DNA of 64,000 nucleotides, taken from contig NZ_JAGIAG010000001.1 in assembly GCF_017744955.1 (NCBI RefSeq), positions 1 through 64,000 on the forward strand. The letters run 5' to 3'. This document shows, in pieces, positions 48,195-57,111 of this stretch. The position numbers and the translations under genes were made by a program. Position 1 is the first letter of the stretch. Each line of letters begins with the position of its first letter. The DNA is from Dokdonella sp. (GTDB lineage: Bacteria; Pseudomonadota; Gammaproteobacteria; Xanthomonadales; Rhodanobacteraceae). The notes under the pieces are model-generated. The model was not told where the DNA came from. It made no database searches and saw only the letters and a program-made list of their open reading frames with translations.

Positions 48195-48520
48195 CGGTTC
48201 AGTCTATCAGGGCGAAGAAAACCGCCGCTGCCTCGTTCGCGCATCGGTACGCGCGTTCGAGTGCGCCGGGTCGGTGTGAGCAGGGCTCATGCAGCGGCCG
48301 CGTCGCGGCGCGCTGCCGCGGACGGCCGGGAGGCCGGAGCGCGCGTCGGTGCGGATGAAGGCCACCCGTCGTCGTCGATCGCGACGTCACCACGAGCACT
48401 CGCGTACGCAAGGCCGGCCCCGAGAAACCGACGGCGCGCAGTTCGATGAACTGCGCGCCGTCGTTCGATCCGGAATGGGCGACGCCGTCCGCGTCGCCGC
48501 CGTCCATGCGCCTGTCGGCG
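48195..48520. other. 326-bp intergenic region with a large hairpin
   Basis: Between plsB (minus) and a lipoprotein (minus). No credible gene is seen. It contains a 16-bp perfect inverted repeat at 48429-48463. The rest is GC-rich without recognised motifs. Confidence 0.6.
48429..48463 (-). terminator. Perfect 16-bp hairpin downstream of the lipoprotein gene
   Basis: CGACGGCGCGCAGTTC and GAACTGCGCGCCGTCG pair perfectly around GAT, about 58 bases past the 48521 stop codon. The U-tract (GGTTTCTC on the minus strand) is weak. It is likely a transcript end or mRNA-stabilising structure. Confidence 0.5.
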
Positions 48521-49459
48521 TCAGTCCTTCGCCGGGGCCTCGGCAGCGGCATCGGCCGGAGCGGCCGGAGCGGCACCGGCCGTCGCCGCCGCCTTGTCCT
48601 CGGCCTTCTCCAACGCGTGCTTGCCGTACCAGCGGCCGTCGAGGTTGACCATCTCGGTCTCGCCGGTCAGCGGCGTGTCGAACAGCGTGTAGCTGATCTT
48701 GACCTTGGCGGTCTTGCCGTCGTTGGAGATCACTTCGGACTTCACCGAGTCCAGCGTCTGGTCGAGCGAAAAGCCATAGACGGCCAGCGCTTCCTTGACG
48801 CCCTGCACGCCGATGCGCGCCTTCTCCATCGACTGGTCGTAGGTCAGCGCGCGCGCCTCGTCGGCGCTCTTGAGGTTCAGCGCGCGGGCGGTCTTGGTCA
48901 CCACCGCGAGCACCTTCTTGACCGCCTCCGGGTCGGTGAAGCGCGTCTTCTGCACCCACGCGGCGGTCGCGTTGATCGCGGCCAGCGCCTGCTGCTTCTC
49001 CGGCTCGGACATGTCCTTGTTCTGCTGGACCATGCCCTGCAGCCAGCCGCTGCCCATCGAAACGTACATCGGGATCTGCTGCTGGTACGTCGCGTCGAAC
49101 GTCTTCAGCTGCGGCTCGAGTTCGGCGTAGAGCTTGGCTTCCGCGTCCGGCGCGGTCAGCTTCTCCATCGTCTCGGCGAACTTCTTGCGGTCCTCGTCGG
49201 TGACCGGCTGCGCGTCCTTGCCCCAGTCGGCCTTGGCCTTGGCGAACTCCGCCGGCGGCAGCGCGTGCTGCATCAGGCCGCCGATGTCGCCCTGCTTGAG
49301 CAGCGCGACGGATTTCTGGATCGCCGCATCCGGCCCTTCGGTCTTGGCGGCGGCGGGAGCGGCGGCCGTCGCGGCGGTGTCTTCCGCCTTCTTCTCGCAA
49401 GCGGCGACGAAAACGATCAACGACGCCGCGAGCGCGGCGCGGGCGATGGGCATACGCAT
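48521..49459 (-). CDS. Predicted lipoprotein, DUF-type, unknown function
   Basis: I chose ATG 49459, giving a 312-residue lipoprotein with the signal MRMPIARAALAASLIVFVAAC; the modified Cys is at about residue 21. After it comes an Ala/Lys/Glu-rich linker, then a helical domain with SVALLKQGDIGGLMQHALPPAEF and LYAELEPQLKTFDATYQQQIP, and a beta-rich end (KTAKVKISYTLFDTPLTGETEMV). I do not recognise the family. The C-terminus is Ala/Pro rich. The upstream region holds a candidate sRNA gene on the same strand. Confidence 0.78.
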   Translation of the reverse strand: MRMPIARAALAASLIVFVAACEKKAEDTAATAAAPAAAKTEGPDAAIQKSVALLKQGDIGGLMQHALPPAEFAKAKADWGKDAQPVTDEDRKKFAETMEKLTAPDAEAKLYAELEPQLKTFDATYQQQIPMYVSMGSGWLQGMVQQNKDMSEPEKQQALAAINATAAWVQKTRFTDPEAVKKVLAVVTKTARALNLKSADEARALTYDQSMEKARIGVQGVKEALAVYGFSLDQTLDSVKSEVISNDGKTAKVKISYTLFDTPLTGETEMVNLDGRWYGKHALEKAEDKAAATAGAAPAAPADAAAEAPAKD

Positions 49460-49540
49460 CGGAAATCCCCAGGGGGTCAGGAGTGGAAGGGGCGGCACTT
49501 TAACAGCGCGCCAAGACGGCAGCCACCACGCCTGCGCCAA

Positions 49541-49570
49541 CAAAAAACCCGGCAAGCAAGCTTGTCGGGT
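49541..49570 (-). terminator. Rho-independent terminator ending the candidate sRNA
   Basis: On the minus strand, ACCCGACAAG and CTTGCCGGGT form a 10-position stem with one mismatch, followed by TTTTTT. This is a canonical intrinsic terminator. It would also end any transcript of the upstream acid phosphatase gene. Confidence 0.85.
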
Positions 49571-49658
49571 CAATCCGGCACAGCCGGAGGGGGAACTTGT
49601 ACGTCGTTGTCTGGGAGACGGTTATCGGGGCTTTATTGGGATCGTCACCGGATTCTTG
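49541..49658 (-). ncRNA. Candidate small RNA
   Basis: A minus-strand unit of about 118 nucleotides lies between a promoter (TTGCAT, 49688-49693; 17-base spacer; TATATT, 49665-49670) and an intrinsic terminator (49541-49570). It contains two small hairpins (ACCGG/CCGGT and TCCGGC/GCCGGA) and C-rich stretches (CCCCCTCC), like anti-Shine-Dalgarno loops of Hfq-type sRNAs. The only ORF across it would start inside the promoter and run through the terminator. The 5' end is inferred from the promoter. Confidence 0.6.
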
Positions 49659-49664
49659 CCGGTC

Positions 49665-49693
49665 AATATACTTAAGCGACATTGCTAATGCAA
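49665..49693 (-). promoter_or_regulatory. Sigma70 promoter for the candidate sRNA
   Basis: TTGCAT and TATATT with a 17-base spacer form one of the best promoter matches in the window. It stands in an AT-rich pocket just downstream of the acid phosphatase gene. Confidence 0.7.
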
Positions 49694-49730
49694 TGCCTTA
49701 ATTGTAAAGCCATAACCGATTGATTCTTAA

Positions 49731-50615
49731 TTACTTCCTCAGTGCGTCCATTTTCGCGCGACGGCGCGCTTCTGCCCCCTGCGACCAGTCGTTGTTGAAC
49801 AGCGCCGGCTCCCATGAGCCGTAGGTCGGGTTGGGCAGCACGAACCAGCGCTCGCCGATCCAGTCCAGATACGGCTCGACGGCGCTGCGGCGGCCGTCCG
49901 GCGTATTGGCGACCGGGTCGACGAAATCGCCGAGCTGGTCGCCGAGCTGCATCAGCACGCGGTGCTTGCGGCCGACCAGCGCGCGGCGGCAGCCCTTCTC
50001 GGTGCCGTTCTGCTCGCAGCCCTCGACCACCGTGCCGAGGCCGAGGAAGACCGACTCGTCGGCGATCGGGAAGCCGGCCTCGCGCAGGTTTTCCAAGGTG
50101 ACTTCGTTCAAGTCCTGCGCGCGATTGGACAGGTAGAACACCGTCACGCCGCGCTTGGCCGCCAGCTTGGCGAATTCCAGCGCGCCGGGCAGCGGCTTGG
50201 CCGCCTTCTCCTGGCACCACGCCGCCCAGGTCGCCTCGTTGTACTCGCCGCCGCTCTGCACCAGGCGTGCCTGGTAGGGCGAGTTGTCGAGCATGGTCTC
50301 GTCGATGTCGACGATCACCGCCGGCTTGGCGCCCTTCGGCATGCGCTTGCGGTCGCCCTTGGCCAGCGCGTCCCACTTCGGCGTCTTCAGCGCGACGGCG
50401 AGCTTCTCGCCGGCCTGGCGGAACACCTCGCGGTAGATCAGGTCGTGCTCGACCGCGGTCTGCGTCCAGACCACTGCGTTCAGGTTGTCGTTCGCGGGCG
50501 GACCGGCCGGCACCGGCGGCGCGACCGGGGCGGGCGTCCTGCGGGCACTCGGCGCGCCGGCACAGCCGGCCAGCAGCGCCGCGGCCAGGGCGAGGGAAAG
50601 CGAGATCTTCGACAT
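49731..50615 (-). CDS. HAD-superfamily acid phosphatase lipoprotein (class C, e(P4)-like)
   Basis: ATG 50615 gives a lipoprotein signal with lipobox LLAGC (Cys at about 17). The 294-residue protein then shows VDIDETMLDNSPY (HAD motif I, DxDxT), a motif with TVFYLSNRAQDLNEVTLENL, and QLGDQLGDF (motif IV). This is the class C acid phosphatase or 5'-nucleotidase e(P4) plan, dephosphorylating nucleotides at the outer membrane. Confidence 0.9.
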   Translation of the reverse strand: MSKISLSLALAAALLAGCAGAPSARRTPAPVAPPVPAGPPANDNLNAVVWTQTAVEHDLIYREVFRQAGEKLAVALKTPKWDALAKGDRKRMPKGAKPAVIVDIDETMLDNSPYQARLVQSGGEYNEATWAAWCQEKAAKPLPGALEFAKLAAKRGVTVFYLSNRAQDLNEVTLENLREAGFPIADESVFLGLGTVVEGCEQNGTEKGCRRALVGRKHRVLMQLGDQLGDFVDPVANTPDGRRSAVEPYLDWIGERWFVLPNPTYGSWEPALFNNDWSQGAEARRRAKMDALRK

Positions 50616-50749
50616 GCGAACCCCTGAGGAGATGAACGGGAAAGACGGGCAGGATTGGATTTGCAACGGTCAGCGCATACGATCCGGCAAGTTTATGACA
50701 CCTCGTCGCGCGGACCGTCGCGACCGACGCGGTCCTCACCGGGACGTCT

Positions 50750-51760
50750 ATGGAATCGCCGTTCGGCCTGCGTTTGCGCGTCGCCAGCTACGTCCTCGCC
50801 GGACTGGCGCTGTTCCTGATCCTTTACCTGCACCTGCTGCCGGCCCTGCTCGCCGGCCTGCTCGTCTATGCGCTGGTCAACGCGCTGGCGCCGCTGCTGC
50901 AGCGCCACCTGCCCGGCGCGCACGCGCACTGGCTGATCGTCGCCCTGCTCAGCGTCATCGTGGTGGGCCTGCTGACCCTGGCGATCCTCGGCGCGGTCGG
51001 TTTCCTGCGCAGCGAACTGGGCAACCCGAGCGCGGTGTTCGAACGACTGATGCCGCTGCTCGAACGCGCGCGCACGCAGTTGCCGCAGATCGTCGTCGAC
51101 CACCTGCCCGACAGCATCGACGACTTCCGCGCCGTCGCCGTCGAATGGATGCGCGAACACGCCGCACAGCTGCAGCTCGCCGGCAAGACCGCCGCGCGCG
51201 TGATCGTGCACCTGCTGATCGGCATGGTGCTCGGCGCGATGATCGCGCTGTACAACGCACGGCCGAACGGCCGCGGCGGCCCACTCGCCGAGACGCTGGC
51301 CGCGCGCTGCGCGAACCTGGTCGACTCGTTCCACGACATCGTCTTCGCGCAGGTGAAGATCTCCGCGCTGAATACCTTGTTCACCGGCATCTTCCTGCTG
51401 CTGATCCTGCCGCTGTTCGGCGTGCACCTGCCGCTGGCGAAGACGCTCGTGGTGGTCACCTTCGTCGCCGGCCTGCTGCCGGTGATCGGCAACCTGATCT
51501 CCAACACGGTGATCTTCGTCGTCGGCATGTCGATCTCGCTCGGCGTGGCGATCGCCGCGCTGGTGTTCCTGATCGTGATCCACAAGCTGGAGTACTTCCT
51601 CAACGCGCGCATCGTCGGCACGCAGATCCGCGCGCGCGCCTGGGAACTGCTGATCGCGATGCTGCTGATGGAATCCGCGTTCGGCGCGCCCGGCCTGATC
51701 GCCGCGCCGATCTACTACGCCTACCTGAAGCGCGAACTGGGCGCGGCCAAGCTGATCTGA
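50750..51760 (+). CDS. AI-2E/PerM family transporter
   Basis: The 336-residue membrane protein has about eight membrane segments, an N-terminal pair, a central soluble region (residues 90-130), and LLPVIGNLISNTVIFVVG, typical of the AI-2E/PerM superfamily. ATG 50750. Family members move small molecules or ions; the substrate is unknown. It is divergent from the acid phosphatase and ends five bases before the convergent EamA gene. Confidence 0.87.
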   Translation: MESPFGLRLRVASYVLAGLALFLILYLHLLPALLAGLLVYALVNALAPLLQRHLPGAHAHWLIVALLSVIVVGLLTLAILGAVGFLRSELGNPSAVFERLMPLLERARTQLPQIVVDHLPDSIDDFRAVAVEWMREHAAQLQLAGKTAARVIVHLLIGMVLGAMIALYNARPNGRGGPLAETLAARCANLVDSFHDIVFAQVKISALNTLFTGIFLLLILPLFGVHLPLAKTLVVVTFVAGLLPVIGNLISNTVIFVVGMSISLGVAIAALVFLIVIHKLEYFLNARIVGTQIRARAWELLIAMLLMESAFGAPGLIAAPIYYAYLKRELGAAKLI

Positions 51761-51765
51761 CGGCG

Positions 51766-52650
51766 TCAGACCGGTGGAAGCTCGCCCGACCGTGGACGGC
51801 GAAGGCTGAGCGCGGTCCCGGCCGCGGCGGCGACGATCGCCGCGATCGCCGACCATTGCAGCAGACTCAGATGCTCGCCGAGGAACGCGACGCCGGCCGC
51901 GGCGGCGATCGCCGGCTCCAGGCTCAGCAAGGTACTGAACGTGCGCGACGGCAGGCTGGTCAGCGCGATCATCTCCAGCGTGTACGGCAGAGCGGAACTC
52001 AGCACCGCCACGCCCAGCGCGAACGGCAGCAGGTCCAGGGACAGCAGCGCGGTGCCGGCCTGCGCGGCGCCGATCGGAACCGTCACCAGGGCGGCGATCG
52101 AGGTACCCCAGGTCACCGCATCGGCGCCGTAGGCGGCGCCGGCCTTTTTCCCGAGCACGATGTACAGCATCCAGCCCACGCCCGCCGCCAGCGCGTACAT
52201 CACGCCGACCGGATCGAGCGCATGCGCCTGTTCGCGCAACGGCAGCAGCATCGCCAGGCCGACCACCACCAGGGCGATCCAGACGAAATCGATCCAGCGG
52301 CGCGAACCGAGCAGCGCCAGCGCCAGCGGGCCGGTGAACTCCAGCGCCACCGCGATGCCGAGCGGGATCGTGCGCAGCGACAGATAGAACACCAGGTTCA
52401 TCGCGCCGATCGCGAGGCCGTAGCCCCACAAGGCGAGCCGATCCTTGCGCGCAGGCGCATTGCGCCACGGCCGCCGCCAGGCGAGCAGGATCAGCGCCGC
52501 CAGGCCCAATCGATACGCGGCCGCTCCCTCCGCGCCGACGGCCGGGAACAGCTGCTTGGCCAGCGCGGCGCCGAACTGGTACGACGCCATGCCGATCAGC
52601 AGCGCGCCGATCGCGAGCAGGATGCGGGAGAAATCCGGGCGGGCGGACAT
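51766..52650 (-). CDS. EamA/RhtA-type inner-membrane transporter
   Basis: The 294-residue protein has about ten membrane segments and two EamA repeats; features include FGAALAKQLFPAVGAEGAAAYRLGLAAL and VALEFTGPLALALL. It resembles the threonine/homoserine exporter RhtA. The substrate is inferred from family only. Confidence 0.87.
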   Translation of the reverse strand: MSARPDFSRILLAIGALLIGMASYQFGAALAKQLFPAVGAEGAAAYRLGLAALILLAWRRPWRNAPARKDRLALWGYGLAIGAMNLVFYLSLRTIPLGIAVALEFTGPLALALLGSRRWIDFVWIALVVVGLAMLLPLREQAHALDPVGVMYALAAGVGWMLYIVLGKKAGAAYGADAVTWGTSIAALVTVPIGAAQAGTALLSLDLLPFALGVAVLSSALPYTLEMIALTSLPSRTFSTLLSLEPAIAAAAGVAFLGEHLSLLQWSAIAAIVAAAAGTALSLRRPRSGELPPV

Positions 52651-52795
52651 GGGCGGAAGTGCGAGCGGAGGTCGGGCCGATGATCTTCGCAGAAGCGCAC
52701 GAACGCCATCGCATCGAACGCGAAAGCTCCCGCTCTGCTGACAGCTTCCGTCAGCAGAGCCGCGCGCGCGGCGTCGGCCGCGCGACCCGCCGCGC

Positions 52796-54775
52796 TCAAT
52801 CGGCCAATAGGCTCGCCAGCCGCGCGATGTGCGAGGACGCCAGCTCCTGCTTGTGCACGGCGTCCTGTTCGGCGTCGCGGCCGGACCAGTGCAGATCCTC
52901 GCCCGGCAGCTCCTTCAGGAACCGGCTCGGCTCGTTGGCGATGATCTCGCCGAAGCGGCGCTTGCGCTTGGCGTAGCTCATCGACAGCTGCTCCTTCGCG
53001 CGCGTGATGCCGACGTACATCAGGCGCCGCTCCTCCTCGACGCGGCCCTCGGCGAGGCTGCCTTCGTGCGGCAGCATGCCGTCCTCGAGGCCGACCAGGA
53101 AGACGAAGCGGAATTCGAGCCCTTTCGCCGAGTGCAGGGTCATCAGCCGCGCCGCGTTGCCCGGATCGTCGCGGTCGCCGTGGCTGAGCAGGGCGAGCTG
53201 CGCGGCGAGGTCGCCGGCCGCGCCGTCCTTCTGCATCGCGCGGAACCATTCGGCCAGTTCCTTCAGATTCTCCAGCCGGCGTTCGCGCAGCGTCGGTTCC
53301 TTGACTTGCGCGGCGATGTGCTCGGCGTAGCCGACGCGACGGATCAATTCCTCGACCAAGTCGGCCGCGGCGACACGCTCGGCGCGCTGCGCGAGGTCGC
53401 GGATCAGGCCGGCGAAGCCGACCAGGGACGAGGCCGAGCGCGCCGCGAGCTGGCCGAGCACGGCGTCGCTCTGCGCCGCGCGCAGCAGCGACACGTGCCG
53501 CGCGCCGGCGAGCTCGCCGAGCTTTTCCAGCGTGGTCGCGCCGATGTCGCGCCGCGGCAGGTTGACCACGCGCAGGAATGCCGCGTCGTCGTCGGGATTG
53601 TTGATCAGACGCAGGTAGGCGAGCAGGTCCTTGACCTCGGCGCGATCGAGGAACGCGGTGCCGCCGGTCACGTGGTACGGCACGCGCGCCATGCGCAGGG
53701 CCTTCTCCAGCGCGCGCGATTGATGGTTGCCGCGATAGAGCACGGCGAACTCGTGCCACGCCGCCTTGTGCTTCTCGGCGAGGTGCGCGATCGAGCCTGC
53801 GACGCACTCGGCTTCGTGCTCGTCGTCGCGACATTCCAGCACGCGGATCGGCGGACCCTCGGCCTCCTGGCTCCACAGTTTCTTCTCGAACACGTGCGCG
53901 TTGTGCGCGATGACCGCATTCGCCGCGCGCAGGATGCGCCGGCCGCAGCGGTAGTTCTGCTCGAGCTTGACCACCCTGAGCTGCGGATAGTCCTTCGCCA
54001 GCTCGGCGAGGTTCTCCGGATTGGCGCCGCGCCAGGCGTAGATGCTCTGGTCGTCGTCGCCGACGGCGGTGAACATGCCGCGCTCGCCGGCCAGCGTCTT
54101 CACCAGCCGGTACTGCGCGCTGTTGGTGTCCTGGTATTCGTCGACGAGCAGGTAGCGCAGGCGTTCGCGCCAGCCGGCGCGCGCTTCGGCGTCGGTTTCG
54201 AGCACCATCAGCGGCAGGCGGATCAGATCGTCGAAGTCGACCGCGTTGAACGCGGCGAGGCGGCGCTGGTAGGCGGCGTAGATGTCGGCGGCCTCGCGCT
54301 CGCGCGGACTGGCCGCGCGGTCGGCGGCCTGCTCCGGCGTCAGGCCTTCGTTCTTCGCGCGCGACAGCAGCGACTGCAGCGCGAACAGCACGTCCGGCTT
54401 GGCGTTCTTCGGCGCGAGCTCCTTGACCAGTCCCTGCGTGTCGTCGGCGTCGAGCACCGAGAAGCCGCGGCGCAGGTTCGCGCGCGCGTGCTCGAGCTGC
54501 AGGAACTTCAGCCCGAGCGCGTGGAACGTGCACACCGTCAAGCCTTCCGCCGCGCTGCCGGACACCAGCTTGCCGACGCGCTCGCGCATCTCGCGCGCGG
54601 CCTTGTTGGTGAAGGTGATCGCGGCGATCTTCGAGGCGGAAAGATTCCGCCGGCGGATCAGGTACGCGATCTTCTCAGTGATCACGCGCGTCTTGCCCGA
54701 GCCCGCGCCAGCGAGCACGAGCAGCGGGCCGTCGCAGTATTCGACGGCGGCGCGTTGTTGGGGATTCATGCTCAT
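52796..54775 (-). CDS. rep: UvrD/Rep-family DNA helicase
   Basis: The 659-residue SF1A helicase has motif I GAGSGKTRVI (about 24-33), Ia TFTNKAAREMRERV, II VDEYQDTNSAQY, III GDDDQSIYAWRGA, IV LEQNYRC, V TLHSAKGLEF and VI YVGITRAKEQL. Length and start (MNPQQRAAVEY, after a short MS-) fit Rep rather than UvrD or PcrA. ATG 54775 was chosen; 54769 is an alternative. Rep helps replication forks pass obstacles. Confidence 0.92.
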   Translation of the reverse strand: MSMNPQQRAAVEYCDGPLLVLAGAGSGKTRVITEKIAYLIRRRNLSASKIAAITFTNKAAREMRERVGKLVSGSAAEGLTVCTFHALGLKFLQLEHARANLRRGFSVLDADDTQGLVKELAPKNAKPDVLFALQSLLSRAKNEGLTPEQAADRAASPREREAADIYAAYQRRLAAFNAVDFDDLIRLPLMVLETDAEARAGWRERLRYLLVDEYQDTNSAQYRLVKTLAGERGMFTAVGDDDQSIYAWRGANPENLAELAKDYPQLRVVKLEQNYRCGRRILRAANAVIAHNAHVFEKKLWSQEAEGPPIRVLECRDDEHEAECVAGSIAHLAEKHKAAWHEFAVLYRGNHQSRALEKALRMARVPYHVTGGTAFLDRAEVKDLLAYLRLINNPDDDAAFLRVVNLPRRDIGATTLEKLGELAGARHVSLLRAAQSDAVLGQLAARSASSLVGFAGLIRDLAQRAERVAAADLVEELIRRVGYAEHIAAQVKEPTLRERRLENLKELAEWFRAMQKDGAAGDLAAQLALLSHGDRDDPGNAARLMTLHSAKGLEFRFVFLVGLEDGMLPHEGSLAEGRVEEERRLMYVGITRAKEQLSMSYAKRKRRFGEIIANEPSRFLKELPGEDLHWSGRDAEQDAVHKQELASSHIARLASLLAD

Positions 54776-54892
54776 CGCGGCAGCGATTGTGCCGCGCGGA
54801 TGCGCCGGCCGACAGCTTGACAGGTCCGCATTGGGGTTTTGCCCGCGATGTCGCGTAAGAGCGATCGAGCATCGCCAATCGGACGTCCCGCC

Positions 54893-56128
54893 ATGACCGC
54901 CACTTTCCGCCATCCTCTCGCCGCCGCGCTGCTGCTCGCCTTCGGGCGTGCCGGCGCAGCGACGATCGACGTCGACGTCGGCGCGGACGCGCACGTCTCC
55001 GGCCACTGCACGCTGCGCGAGGCGATCCTCGCCGCGAACACGCACGCGACCCCGCCCGACACGAACTGCGCGGCCGGCGACGACGGCGGCAATACGATCG
55101 GAATTCCGCCGTCGCTGTCGCCGATCGAGCTGACCGACGCCGCGCTCGACGTGGCCGACGCCGGCGGCACGACGACGATCCGCTCGACCGTCAGCGGCAC
55201 GCCGGTCGCGGTGCGGCGCGTCTCCGGCTCTGGTCCGGTGTTCAGCGCGAGCCGGCCGGTCCGGTTCGAGGACCTGTCGATCTCCGGCGGCCACGCGGAC
55301 ATGACCGGCGGCGGCATTTCCGCCGGCGCCACCGAGGTCACGCTGACGCGCTGTCGCGTGTCGGGCAACTGGTCGACCTACTTCGGCGGCGGCATCCTGA
55401 TTTCCGACACCGGCACGCTCACCTTGACCGACAGCACCGTGTCGGACAACGCCACGGGGCCGCTGGGGCTGGGCGGCGGCATCGCCTCGGACGACGGCTC
55501 CACGATCACGCTCGTCGGCAGCACGGTGTCGGGCAATTCGGCCGGCGACGGCGGCGGCCTGTTCGTGTGGAAGGGCAGCCTCAGCCTCAGCAACAGCACC
55601 GTGTCCGGCAACACGGCAGCGAGCGACGGCGGCGGCATCGGCACCTACCAGCTCGACTCGTTCGAGCTGATCCACGCCACGATCGCCGGCAATGCCGCGG
55701 TGCACGGCGCCGGCATCCGCCTGTACAGCCGCGCCGCACAGGGCACGCTGGTGCGCGCCCACAGCAGCCTGCTCGCGGGCAACACCGGCTCGCCCGACAT
55801 CGAGCACCTGGGCGGCGCGGACGACATCGTCACCGGCAGCGACAACCTGATCGGACAGATCGGCGAGCACGTCTCCTATCCGCCCGATACGCTGCGCTGC
55901 GATCCGCAACTGGCGCCGCTCGCCGACAACGGCGGCCCGACGTGGACGCACGCGCTTCCTGCCGGTTCGTGCGCGGTCGACGCCGGCGGCGTCTACCTCT
56001 GGTCGGACTACGACCAGCGCGGCCCGGACCATCCGCGCTGGATCGGCACCGCGGTCGACATCGGCGCCTACGAATACGACCCGGACGACGTCGACGACGA
56101 CCGCCTGTTCGCGGACGGCTTCGATTGA
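54893..56128 (+). CDS. Secreted right-handed beta-helix protein with CSLREA-like domain
   Basis: ATG 54893 gives a signal peptide (1-23). The 411-residue protein has HCTLREAILAAN (CSLREA domain) and then repeated GGGI/SGN beta-helix rungs (SGGHADMTGGGIS, GGGILISDTGTLTLTDSTVS, GNSAGDGGGLFV, SDGGGIGTY), as in polymorphic outer-membrane or adhesin repeats. It ends exactly with DRLFADGFD. A surface or extracellular role is inferred. Confidence 0.85.
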   Translation: MTATFRHPLAAALLLAFGRAGAATIDVDVGADAHVSGHCTLREAILAANTHATPPDTNCAAGDDGGNTIGIPPSLSPIELTDAALDVADAGGTTTIRSTVSGTPVAVRRVSGSGPVFSASRPVRFEDLSISGGHADMTGGGISAGATEVTLTRCRVSGNWSTYFGGGILISDTGTLTLTDSTVSDNATGPLGLGGGIASDDGSTITLVGSTVSGNSAGDGGGLFVWKGSLSLSNSTVSGNTAASDGGGIGTYQLDSFELIHATIAGNAAVHGAGIRLYSRAAQGTLVRAHSSLLAGNTGSPDIEHLGGADDIVTGSDNLIGQIGEHVSYPPDTLRCDPQLAPLADNGGPTWTHALPAGSCAVDAGGVYLWSDYDQRGPDHPRWIGTAVDIGAYEYDPDDVDDDRLFADGFD

Positions 56129-56134
56129 TGCCGG

Positions 56135-56953
56135 CTACGCCAGGCGCAACGCCGCGGCGCAATCCGCCTCGACCTTGAGCGTCAGCAGGTCGTCGGCGCG
56201 CGTGCGGCCGAGGTTGACCGCCGCGATGGGTTTGCCCAGGCGCGCCGCCTCGCGCGCGAAGCGGTAGCCGGAGAACACCATCAGCGACGAGCCGACCACC
56301 AGCATCGCGTCAGCCGCGGCGAGGTGCGCCTGCGCGCGCTCGACGCGTTCGCGCGGCACGTTCTCGCCGAAGAACACCACGTCCGGCTTCAGCAGCCCGC
56401 CGCAGTCGGCGCAGGCCGGCACCTCGAACGCACCGAAGTCCAGGCCGTCCAGATCCGCGTCGCCGTCCGGCGCGTCGTCGGCGTCGAGGGCGGTCCAGTC
56501 CGGATTGCGGCGTTCGAGCGCGTGCTGGAACTGCGCGCGCGGGATGCGCCGTTCGCAACCGAGGCAGCGCACTTCGTCCAGGCGTCCGTGCAGGTCGATC
56601 ACGTCGCGGCTGCCGGCGGCCTGATGCAGGCCGTCGACGTTCTGCGTCAACAGCACCTCGACCCGGCCTTCGGCCTCCATCCGCGCCAGCGCCGCGTGCG
56701 CGCCGTTCGGCCGCGCGCGACCGAAACGGCGCCATCCGACCAGGCTGCGCGCCCAGTAGCGCGCCCGCGTCGCCGCGTCGCCGACGAAGGCCTGATAGGT
56801 CACCGGCGGCGGACGCTTCCAGCCGCCTTCGAGGTCGCGGTAGTCCGGAATGCCCGAAGCGGTGCTGCAGCCGGCGCCGGTCAGCACGAACAGGCGGTGA
56901 TGGCGCTCGAGGAAGCGACCCAGTTCGAGCGACTCGTGTGCAGCGACGGACAT
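56135..56953 (-). CDS. cobB: NAD-dependent protein deacylase (sirtuin)
   Basis: The 272-residue sirtuin has GAGCSTASGIPDYRD (about 27-41), TQNVDGLHQAAG, the catalytic-His segment DLHGRLDEVRC, and a zinc site with Cys pairs CLGC and CADC. A further NAD-binding GSSLMVFSG follows. Cytoplasmic lysine deacetylase or related deacylase. Confidence 0.93.
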   Translation of the reverse strand: MSVAAHESLELGRFLERHHRLFVLTGAGCSTASGIPDYRDLEGGWKRPPPVTYQAFVGDAATRARYWARSLVGWRRFGRARPNGAHAALARMEAEGRVEVLLTQNVDGLHQAAGSRDVIDLHGRLDEVRCLGCERRIPRAQFQHALERRNPDWTALDADDAPDGDADLDGLDFGAFEVPACADCGGLLKPDVVFFGENVPRERVERAQAHLAAADAMLVVGSSLMVFSGYRFAREAARLGKPIAAVNLGRTRADDLLTLKVEADCAAALRLA

Positions 56954-57111
56954 CGGCCATGCCCCCTGATGAAGAAAGCTTCATTTGCGGGCGACGCGGC
57001 GCCCGCTCAAGCGCTGGCAGCGGCATTGCGACGCGGGTATGGTAGTCGCCGCAATCCCCATCTGCCGCTTCGGCCAGCGGTACGTCATTCTTCGTACGGA
57101 GGAATTCGCCG

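Noticed and set aside
49500..49682. 60-codon frame (MSLKYIDRQ...) over the candidate sRNA
   Set aside because: Its start lies inside the -10/-35 region and it reads through the intrinsic terminator; no Shine-Dalgarno. An RNA gene explains the region better.
52796..56032. 1078-codon frame extending rep upstream through the beta-helix gene
   Set aside because: The Rep N-terminus MNPQQRAAVEY is standard, and the upstream part is the mirror of a gene with a signal peptide and clear repeats.
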